A stretch of 64,000 nt of DNA from Metridium senile (Eukaryota > Cnidaria > Anthozoa > Actiniaria > Metridiidae). Under the pieces are notes generated by a model. It made no database searches. It was given only the letters and a program-made list of their open reading frames with translations, and had not been told where the DNA came from. The translations under genes were made by a program, and so were the position numbers. The DNA lies in assembly GCA_949775045.1 (NCBI GenBank), contig OX459108.1:12292711-12356710 (forward strand), given 5' to 3'. Below are positions 1 to 11,100 of this stretch, piece after piece (positions within the stretch are counted from its first letter, which is position 1; every line of letters begins with the position of its first letter).

Positions 1-199
1 CCTCCTTCCACCCAATATAAACTGAATAACCTAGCCTTATTTAAATTGAATTTGAGGAAGATGATATGGTGTTCTTGGACAAAAAATATTAGAATGTGGA
101 GTACTTTTAGTTCAAGTGTTGTTTCTCAACTTCAGGGATCAGTAATGTACAAAAGCTGAATAGCAAAGCTGAATAGCAAAGCCTTCTAGATTTGTTATT

Positions 200-630
200 T
201 ATCCAACAGATAGAACTTTCTTGTACAAATTTTATTAACTGGATAACTTGTATCTATGGCTGGATGGAGGAAGGATGACTGGTGCTATCAACTTGATAAA
301 TCCATATCCAACACATAAAACTTGTACAAATTCTGTTCTATGATTGGATAACTTGTATCTGTGGCAGGGTGCATAAAGGATGAATGGTGCTATCCACTTG
401 AGAAATCCATATCCAACTGATAAAACTTGTACAAATTTTATACACTGGAGGACTTGTACCTGTAGCTGATTGAACAGTGCTATCCACTAAATAAATCTTT
501 ACTTATCTGTGGCTGGCTGCATGAAGACTGAATGGTGCTATCCACTTGATAAATCCACATCAAGCAGATAAAACTTGTACAAGTTCTGTTTCGTGGATTA
601 CTCTTATCTGTAACTGGTGTATCTACATTG
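200..630. repeat. Degenerate tandem repeat, about 115 bp unit
   Basis: About four diverged copies contain AAAACTTGTACAAATT, GGATAACTTGTATCT, GGATGAATGGTGCTATCCA and TTGATAAATCCATATCCAA. No gene is seen in 1-1939; the rest is unassigned AT-rich sequence plus the repeats listed at 822-975 and 1151-1336. Confidence 0.7.
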
Positions 631-821
631 GCTAACTTTGAACTAGGGCTTGATAAATTTTAATGTTTTAATTGGAGTAGGGTTGGGTTTTAGATTGAAT
701 TTTTAGTATTTTTGTGTGTGGGTATATATAGTAAAACGGTTTTGCATATTTTATTTTGGTTGCACTGAACAAATGTACAAACAAACTTAGTGGTATGTTG
801 GTAGTAATTCACTAAAATAAA

Positions 822-975
822 AACAAAATAGTTACTCATAGTTTCTATTTAGTCACTATCACTCAACCAGAAACATCAAATACAAAAGGAAACAATACCT
901 CATTACAACTTTACTTGTCTTTGATAGGGATTAACAGTCACTAAATAAGAACTATTACACAGTAGCAATTTGATG
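822..975. repeat. Dispersed repeat shared with 61240-61420
   Basis: Shares ACAAAATAGTTACT, the block around AAAGGAAACAATACCTCATT and AAGAACTATTACACAGTAG with 61240-61420. The other copy has a short extra segment. No coding potential is seen. Confidence 0.6.
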
Positions 976-1150
976 TTATTTCATAGATATAGTGCAAGCG
1001 CTATAATATACATATTTGAAAAAGAGCTTATTGTAATTACTCTCATAACTATAATATATGTTGGTGTTACTCTAGATCGGGTGATTCAATGACCATAGGA
1101 CAAATTGTAGAATCAGAAAATTACTGTACAAATGTCATGTACTAAAGTAT

Positions 1151-1336
1151 CACCACCGTCTTTCTACGAACTCTGACATTCTCACGGCTTGCTGTGAAAT
1201 ACGTTTTTAGCTGCCGTCAATCAAAATTAATTAGTCAGTACCTTTTAAATCCTTGATTTACGACAGCGAAATACGTATTTTACAACAAGCTGTTGGAATG
1301 TCTGAGTTTGTAGAAAGTCGAAAACAGCAGTAGTGG
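1151..1336. mobile_element. Palindromic MITE, family A, copy 1
   Basis: Terminal inverted repeats read CTTTCTACGAACTCTGACAT at one end and the complement near TCTGAGTTTGTAGAAAG at the other. Inner arms match TTTAGCTGCCGTCAATCAAA. Related copies lie at 11575-11804, 32678-32863 and 50729-50903. No transposase is encoded. Confidence 0.75.
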
Positions 1337-1939
1337 TGTTCATACATTCTGACCATGCTGCATATCAACTAACTAAATTTTACATACAATCATGTAGAAA
1401 CAATAATTTAAAAAAATGTCACATGAAACTGTCAATTAATGTACGATATAATAATGTGTGAATAAATGTATAGAAAACAACAAATACAATGTGATTAGTA
1501 ATAGCAATTATTTATTGTTGTATAATTACCTTTACAACTGGTTATTCATTCTAACAAAGTAACGGTAAGGTCGGATACAAACTACACACTACGAATTTCC
1601 TTGACAACTATTTACAGTCTTTCCTATATTGTTTGGCTCCTTCTGCGTGTCCTGGAAACCTATTGTATTCTTTTTGCTTCGCTCATTGTTTAATTTAAGT
1701 CGGTTTTTTTTTACGTAGACTGTGTCCAGAACACGGAAAAGGAGTCTATTGTTTCATCTACATGAAGTAATGTTTAAAACAAAACTAACAAAGAATACAG
1801 TTAGTTTCTACAATTCCACACTTGATTATATATGTTTTGAATACAATTATATAATGATGAAACCCTCAGAGTATGATTTATTCAATGCATTTATGTTAAC
1901 AATAATCATCTTCTTCATAACTTCACTTAATAACTGTAA

Positions 1940-2175
1940 AACTAACTATCTTGAACACCTTCTGGTACCCAGTCCTTTCTTGGGGTGTACTAGTCCCAGT
2001 CCTTTTAGAGCAGCAACAACCATCCATATTTTACAACTCTAAAACTGAGCATCTTGTGGCACCCAGTCCTTTAAGAGCAGTAACAGCCATCTCTATTTTA
2101 CAACTCTAAAATTGAGCATCTAGTGGTACTAGTCCTAGTCCTTTCAGAGCAGCAACAGCAGCTTGTGCCTTTGCA
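1940..2175 (-). repeat. Tandem copies of the SON C-terminal exon end
   Basis: The last coding bases and start of the 3' region of SON (about 2095-2170) recur in degenerate form at about 2030-2090 and 1940-2030. Each copy has the blocks ACAACTCTAAAA, GAGCATCT, CCCAGTCCTTT and AGAGCAG. Only the rightmost copy lies in the SON reading frame; the other two follow the stop. Confidence 0.75.
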
Positions 2176-5100
2176 TGTTTTTTGTTGCCGCTGACAACAG
2201 GGTGTTGATATTCGTATCCATTCACTAAAACTTTGAAGAGGAACTGTTTAGAGTGAGGAGGGCCTTCGTCGAAAACCAGTGTGAAATCTGGGGAATTGAA
2301 CTTTCTCCTTGCACAGAATTCCTGAAGGAGTGATATCGGGTGCTTACCTACAAAACAAAACTTGCAATAAGTTGACGAAAGTCATTTATGATTAAAAGCC
2401 AAATTCTCCTTAAAAATCCAAAGAAAAGAAATGAGAACTTGGTTATTGATCAATCTTTTTCACAAGGGAATTGTTTTCTTAACGTTTCTGAAACACCTGC
2501 CCTTGTCTCTTTAGATCAATATAGCTGAATCTCATTTAAATCAATCAAAATTTGCCACAGATAAAAACATTTTCACTGCCATTTTCGACCTACCATGAAC
2601 TCCAAACCTTTTCAAGAGTTTTTTCAAGCATTAAACCTGCTTGTCATGTCACTAATTAATGTTCAAACCTTGAACATTTTGAGTTTAAGGGCTTGAAACT
2701 TACATGTTTTGTAAAGGCGATCATAAGTTGAGAAAATACCTTTTTTGTTTGAGAAGAAAACTTTCCTTTTAACTATACTATTATAAACTATACAAATTTA
2801 AGCCCTCTAACTTGATATGTTCAAGGTCTGAACATTGATTAGTGAAGTTACAAACAGCAGTTTGTTAGGTCTCACGCTTGAAAAAAATGTTTGAAAAAGT
2901 TTGGTGTTCATGGTAGCTCAAAAATGGTAGTAAAACCAAAGCCCACTTTTGATATTTTGGTTGGGTGATCATCCACAAACCAATGCAAGACTCCAGGAAA
3001 ACAATATATAATATGATACAGACTGTTTCCCTGGAGGATTGTATTATTTCATTAATTTGTGTATGATAACTCAACCAAAACATCAAAAAAGTGGGTTATT
3101 GCAAACCAATGCAAGACTCCAGGAAACAATACATAATATGTTACAGACTATTTCCCTGGAGGATTGTATTATTTCATTAATTTGTGTATGATAACTCAAC
3201 CAAAACATCAAAAGTGGGTTATTGCAAACCAATGCAAGACTCCAGGAAAACAATATATAATATGATACAGACTGTTTCCCTGGAGGATTGTATTATTTCA
3301 TTAATTTGTGTATGATAACTCAACCAAAACATCAAAAGTGGGTTATTGCAAACCAATGCAAGACTCCAGGAAAACAATATATAATATGATACAGACTGTT
3401 TCCCTGGAGGATTGTATTATTTCATTAATTTGTGTATGATAACTCAACCAAAACATCAAAAAAGTGGGTTATTGCAAACCAATGCAAGACTCCAGGAAAA
3501 CAATATATAATATGATACAGACTGTTTCCCTGGAGGATTGTATTATTTCATTAATTTGTGTATGATAACTCAACCAAAACATCAAAAGTGGGTTATTGCA
3601 AACCAATGCAAGACTCCAGGAAAACAATATATAATATGATACAGACTGTTTCCCTGGAGGATTGTATTATTTCATTAATTTGTGTATGATAACTCAACCA
3701 AAACATCAAAAAAGTGGGTTATTGCAAACCAATGCAAGACTCCAGGAAAACAATATATAATATGATACAGACTGTTTCCCTGGAGGATTGTATTATTTTA
3801 TTAATTTGTGTATGATAACTCAACCAAAACATCAAAAAAGTGGGTTATTGCAAACCAATGCAAGACTCCAGGAAAACAATATATAATATGATACAGACTG
3901 TTTCCTGGAGGCTTCTATTTTGTCATTACAGCCAAACCTACAGAAGCGTTCCTATCAAGGTTGGAAGGCTCGATTTATTTTATTATTATTATTAGCTTGT
4001 TCCCTTCATACGAAGGCAAACACCACAACAGCTTACGCCAATTACTGTGGGCCCTGTAGTATGCTGAGACCTGACTGTTGTGCCGGGAGACAATCCCCTG
4101 CTCTTTTCGAAGAGCACAACAGGATCTTTTACGTCCACCTTATATAGGAATTAGAGTGAAGGCAGACGGGACCTCCGGCTTTATGTCCTTATCCGAGAAG
4201 ACGAGGCAATGAGAGAGTGAAGTGTCTTGCCCAAGGACACAACGTAATCGCCCGACCATTAGGCCCGAAATTCGATCCCCTGACCACTAGACCATCATTT
4301 ATTTTTCCAAACTTGATTTTAAATTTGTTTTGAAATTTGCATCAATGAATTGAATCTTGTAAGTTTCAAAAACCGCCTCAAATCAAAACATTACTTTCAA
4401 TGTTTTTTTGGACAACAGAAACTTGCTAAACCTAGTCTGCTTTCAGAAATATTGTTATAAGTACTGAATAAAGTATTCTATTACAATACCATTATCAGTT
4501 ATTGACCACAGATTGTGATTTCCGGACCATTATCGGTTGATGGTTGAAGTCTGCATTTTGAAAATTACAAGATTCGATTCATTTATGCAAATTTCAAATA
4601 AAATTTCAAATCAAGTTTGGAAGAATAAATCAAACCTTCCAGCCTCAATAGGAACGCTTCTGTAGGTTTGGCTGTAATTTGTGTATGATAACTCAAGCAA
4701 AATACCAAAAGTGTGTTATTGCTAACACATAACAAAATACTACCAAATTCACTGAACTGTTCACAGTCTAAAAATATTGATTGACTTATCTTTGTTATTC
4801 GAACTACTCATGTGTTCAGGTGACTGAAATGATCACAGGTGAACGAGGTGATCGAAATGATCATGTGTCACACAGCGTTGTTCAGTCATTTTAAAGAACT
4901 GAATGCTTATTGGATTATGCTAAACAACCCTGCATATCCTACACAGGGGCGGGGATCCAGAAATTTGTCAGGGGGGTGTCCCAATTGTAAATAAAGTGGT
5001 GTTAGGGGGTGTCCTGTCCCTAAATGTCTAGACGGGTGTCAGTGCCACTAGATACACCCCCTTGATCCACCCCTGCTACAATCACATGATCATTTCGGTT

Positions 5101-8100
5101 GCCAGAACAAGTCATGTAAGTAGTTGGAATAACAAAGACAAGTCTATCATTATTTTCAGACTGTGAACAGTTTAGTGAAAAGAATTTCCCCAAATTTGTT
5201 TGGATGATCACAATAGACCCTTTTAATAAGTCCCTAAGTGTTGTGTTTTCCGCGCTTGAATATTTATTCTTTTGAAATTTGTATAATATGAAAGGAATTG
5301 AAAAGAATAAATTTGACGTCAAGCGCGGAAAACACAACATTTCGGGACTTATTAAAAGGGTCTATACAAAGGCTCCAAGTCGAGACTGAACTTGATTCTT
5401 TTATTTACCAAGGCCAACCTTGACTTGAAACCATTGTTTTGTGATCATCCAAGCGAATTCGGGAAAGGTCTATTCGGTAGTAATTTGATTTTTTATCTGT
5501 GGTACAAACTTTGACTTGAAATAAATGAGAATCAACCAATCTACTATACCTGTACGTGCCAGTTTGAAACCGGTTTGTCCTGATAATCCTGTTTTTCTTC
5601 AGCTGTTTGCAAAACTTGTTACTTCAAAAGGCCATGCAAATTAAAAAGCTGAATGCTCCTGCATTCCCATAAATTACAAAAACCTTTGCTGTAGGAAAGA
5701 GGAATTTTAACGTGAAATCAATGCAATGGGACACTTTTATCCCACTTCATTGATTTCTGGTTTTAAAAATGTTACACCTATTTTCAAAAAGGTTGTCCAA
5801 GATGGCAAGTTATTCGAAGATGGAAAGGAATTATGGGCATACACCTATTTCAAAAAGGTTGTCCAAGGTTACAGGTTATTTGAAGATGGAAAGGAATTAT
5901 GGACATACATCCAAACATAAATAATAAAAATAAACTTTATTTTATGAGAGTAACACTTTATCCTAGGATAATTATCAAATGAAATAAAATTTACAATACT
6001 GTAGAATTCTTTTGAAAACTACCATCATTATGACAACAATAACCTACATATTCTTGACAAAACTTATCATATTGACCTTGATTATTCATCTCACAGATGA
6101 GTAGCTGATCTCAAGAAAAGTTGGCTATGTTTGTAAAAGTACTGGGGCCGGTTGCACAAAGGGTGGATAAAGTTATCCGCGGATAAAAGTTATCCACTGC
6201 ATAGGTTTTTTATAGATTTTATCCACTTGATAAGGATTTATCCGATGGATAGCGCTATTCACCCTTCGTACAACCGGTCCCTGTGGTTTAGAAACAAGTT
6301 TTATTGTCTTTTGAATATTTATTCTGGGTACACAATTGTATCTCCTTTTATGGTGTAGCTACTTGACTCAACTGGCAGACTCAACATAGCATAAAACAAA
6401 ACCAAAATATCATGTCACATAATATATTTCTATGAAAGTATAAATTATTTCCAAATAGTCAACCTTCTTTAAATTAGCAATATTCCCATAATGCCTTTCT
6501 ATCTTGGAACTGTCACCTTTGACAACCTTTTTGAAATAGGTGTATGAGTACCAAAGTTATCTGTTGATGCTTCATTGGTACTTGGGTGCTTCATATCCAA
6601 AATATAGACAAAATATCAAGACTTTTGAATATTATAGAAACTTTACCAGAAACATTTTAATTTGCATGGCCTTTGATCTTGGGGTTATCATAAGAACAAA
6701 ACTGTCTTTTTATGAATGTGCAAAATATTTTTAGTGAGAAATATATCATTCTGAATAATATTCATGTACAGAAAAACAGTAAGTTGTTGTATTCTGACTC
6801 TCTTTATTCTCTCATTATTTTTCAACTTGTGAGCTGAGTCGTGTGCTAAAATGTAGAGGTAGCGAGTGGGAGTGAAAGTCTTCCCAATTAGTAGGACACT
6901 TGAGTCTGGCTTCAATATTGAGAAGTTAAAAAAGGGATTTAACTTGAAAGATATTATATTATTTCATTTTTTAAGAGAATGTTCCTGCAAAGAGATCAAA
7001 GATCAATATATGTAATATCCCTCTCATCTAACAACATACCTTGTAAATCAATCACTCCAGCCTTGTTATTGGACGACATGTTTGGTACTGTTGGCCCTCC
7101 TTTCTTACCCAAAGGCTTCTCAAAAGTAGAACTCAAGCCCTTGCGGTCAACCTTGACAGTTAGGGCAATGGGTTCTACCATGCCTCTACCACTTTTGCCA
7201 ATCACTTGCCCAGGTACCCAGCCCATCTTCTGCAACAATCTCTGCCCGACACCTCCACTGACAGGATTTAAATTGTGAAACATATCCTGTGAAAAAATAT
7301 AGAGAATTGAAGTTATGGTAATAATATAGTAACAATGTGGGAAAATAAATGAACAGATGTGTTCTTTTCCCACCTGGGGCTCAAACATTTTGAAGGTTGT
7401 AGTTGTGTCTATTTATTGAAAGAATAAATGGATGAGGGAAATAATGATTGAGTGGATGGATGGATGGATGGATGGATGGATGGATGGATGGATGGATGAA
7501 CGAAGAAATGGATAAGCGAATGAATGAAGGGTTGAAAGAATAAATGGATGAGGGAAATAATGATTGAGTGGATGGATGGATGGATGGATGGATGGATGGA
7601 TGGATGGATGGATAGATGGATGGATGAACGAAGAAATGGATAAGCGAATGAATGAAGGGTTAAAAGAATAAATGGATGAGGGAAATAATGATTGAGTGGA
7701 TGGATGGATGGATGGATGGATGGATGGATGGATGGATGGATGGATGGATGGATGGTTGAATGAACGAAGAAATGGATAAGCAAATGAATGAAGGGTTGAA
7801 AGAATAAATGGATGAGGGAAATGATGATTGAGTGGATGGATGGATGGATGAACGAAGAAATGGATAAGCGAATGAATGAAGGGTTAAAAGAATAAATGGA
7901 TGAGGGAAATGATGATTGAGTGGATGGATGGATGAATGAACGAAGAGATGGATAAGCGAATGAATGAAGGGTTAAAAGAATAAATGGATGAGGGAAATGA
8001 TGATTGAGTGGATGGATGGATGAATGAACGAAGAAATGGATAAGCGAATGAATGAAGGGTTAAAAGAATAAATGGATGAGGGAAATGATGATTGAGTGGA

Positions 8101-11100
8101 TGGATGGATGAATGAACGAAGAGATGGATAAGCGAATGAATGAAAGGTTGAAAGAATAAATGGATGAGGGAAATGATGATTGAGTGGATGAATAAAGGGT
8201 TGAATGAACCAGCAAAGTATGTTTTTAATTCTAATTCTTAGAGTAATTTACCTTTTTAGCCCATGCTTGATAGCCAGCATGTATCTTCTCCTTTGGCATC
8301 ATCTGCTTGGCCAGTTGTCCAGTGAACTGACCTGGTTTGACATTAGACTGACACCAGTTGTTCAGCTTGAGTTCTATTTCTTGTAGAGCAAGCATTGCAT
8401 CAACATCATTGGGGTTTGTCTGCAGTCTTCTCTGGGCATCCATCCTCTTGACAACTAGTGTACTGATGTCTAGTTTCTGGGGGAAAAATTGCAGATTAAT
8501 GAGGATAATAGTAGTGATGGTGATGATGATGATAATAGTTACAGCCAAACCTACAGAAGCGTTCCTATCGAGGTTGGAAGACTCGATTTATTCTTCCAAA
8601 CTTGATTTGAAATTTGTTTTGAAATTTGCATAAATGAATCAAAACTTGTAAGTTTCAAAAACCGCCTCAAATCAAAACATTACTTTCAATGTTTTTTTTT
8701 GACACAGAAATTTGCTAAAAACCTAGTCTGCATACAGAAATATTGTTATAAATACTTACTAAAGTATTCTATTACAATAGCATTATCAGTTATTGACCAC
8801 AGATCGTGATATCGGGACCATTATCAGTTGACGGTTAAGTCTGCAATTTGAAATTTACAAGATTCGATTCATTTATGCAAATTTCAAACCAAATTTAAAA
8901 TCAAGTTTGGAAGAAAAAATCGAGCCTTCCAACCTCGATAGGAACGCTTCTGTAGGTTTGGCTGTAAGGTGATGGGAAAAATACAGATTGATGATGATAA
9001 TAGATGTGGCGGTTATGATGATGATAATAGTTAAGGTGATGGGAAAAATACAGATTGATGATGATAATAGATGTGGCGGTTATGATGATGATAATAGTTA
9101 AGGTGATGGGAAAAATACAGATTGATGATGATAATAGATGTGGCGGTGATGATGATGATAATAGTTAAGGTGATGGGAAAAATACAGATTGATGATGATA
9201 ATAGATGTGGCGGTGATGATGATGATAATAGTTAAGGTGATGGGAAAAATACAGATTGATGATGATAATAGATGTGGCGGTGATGATGATGATAATAGTA
9301 GAGGTGTTGGGAAAAATACAGATTGATGATAATAATAGATGTGGCGGTGATGATGATGATAATAGTAGAGGTGATGGGAAAAATACAGATTGATGATGAT
9401 AATACAAGTGGTGGTGATGATGATGATGATGATGATAATAGTAGCTCGGTGATGGGAAAAATACCGATAATGATGATTATAGTAGTGGTGATGAAGCAGT
9501 GTTGGTAATGATGGTGATAATGATGGAAATGTTTCCTTCCTCGGACTCATCTTTCTCATGAAATTTCATTATTATTACCTATCTTTCATATTACACATTT
9601 TTTTTTCTCTGGTATTTCCTTCTATTTTGATGGAAAGGGACAACAAATACTCCTTACCTCTTGTATCTTAGGCTGGTGAAATACAGGTTGTGTTTGTACT
9701 GCCGCTGCTGAGCCATTAATATCAGGGATGGGAGCAACAGATATCTCTGCTTCCTTTTCATGATGTTTAGTCCCACATGAGACAGGAAACTGTTCTGTTA
9801 GTGGCTTACTTGAGTCAACCATGTTAATAGGTGGTAAGTAAGGCTTGACCTGGAAAATAATATAATAATATTGATGATGATAATGATCATAATCTTGATT
9901 GTGGCTGTGAGAATGATGATGGTTATGATGATGATGATAATAATGATGGTGATTTTGCAACCATATTAATAGGTGTTAACAGGGATTCTGGCATTATGCG
10001 GAGGTGCGGACCCGCATAATTGACTACTTTCCGCATAATCCCGCATAATTTGCCAAAAAAAAAAAAATAGATAAAAGCACCAAAAATGCACCAATCAAAC
10101 AAATTAAATAGATAAAACAATAGATATATATTAGTTATCTCCCTTGCTTGCTTGAATAGTTTTTTTGCCGTTTTGTTACAGTCGTACGAAGTACAAATTG
10201 TTCATTTTCACGGCTTACAAACCAGCCGTCGCAGTTTTCCTAAATACAGGATTCGCTCATTCATGTTTCTTGCTGTTTCTTGTGGTTAGGGTTAGGGTTT
10301 TGGTTAGGATTAGGGTTAGGGTTAGGGTCAGGGTTAGGATTAGGGTTTGTTTGTAGTGTAATAGTAAAGTATTCGAGGTTCCACTAGTAGTCTTGTCAAC
10401 TATTAGTATAGATATGAATGAGCGATTCCTGTATTTAGGAGCATGTCAGCCGTCGAAGCGACGCCATTTTGTTTTTATTTCTATAGTATTGGGCTTCCTG
10501 TATCTCGGCCCAGGCCCCATGCTGTTTGGCGGTTTTCCAAGATGGCGGTTTTCCAAGATGGCGGAACGTTTAATTAACGGAAATCGTTAGTTCTTTTGGT
10601 TTAGTGTTGTTATTAGTTTGAATTATTGATAAAAAACGAATGATATGACATTTATGTGTAAAAAAGAACCCAAATAGGAGAGCTAAAGTAATTGAATTAG
10701 TTTTATTTTAAGTTTTAAGCGATTACGTCATCCCGCATAATTTTCCGCATAATTTATCGTTTGGTCCGCATAATCTTCCGAAAAAATTCCGCATAATTTT
10801 GATTTTTCCTCCGCATAATGCCAGAATCCCTGTGTTAAGTAAGACTTGGCCTGAAAATATAATAATATTGATGATACTAGCATAATGATGATGATGATGA
10901 TGATGATGAATTTTGATGGTGGTTGTGAGACAATAATGAAGTTGATGGTGAGAAAGTGATTGTGATGGTAATAATGATGGTACTGATGATGATGATTGTG
11001 ATGTGGATGATGAGATAGTGATGATGATGCATGGTAATTATGATGATGGTAATAATGATGATGGTAATGATCATGATGACAATAATGATAATAAATGCCA

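Noticed and set aside
1722..2042. 106-aa plus-strand frame
   Set aside because: Runs through SON 3' repeats in antisense; no homology.
2945..3926. CRISPR-like regular repeats
   Set aside because: Units are contiguous 122-126-bp repeats with no unique spacers, in a eukaryotic intron.
3920..4147. 75-aa frame starting [16 protein letters not shown]
   Set aside because: Crosses a MITE end and the SINE; not a gene.
7409..7783. Ile/His/Pro/Ser repeat protein
   Set aside because: Antisense reading of (TGGA)n minisatellite in a SON intron.
9098..9559. 153-aa His/Ile/Tyr-rich frame
   Set aside because: Antisense of the GAT-rich minisatellite.
10284..10348. Chromosome end or fusion scar
   Set aside because: The TTAGGG-like tract is short, degenerate and inside a bounded inverted-repeat element.
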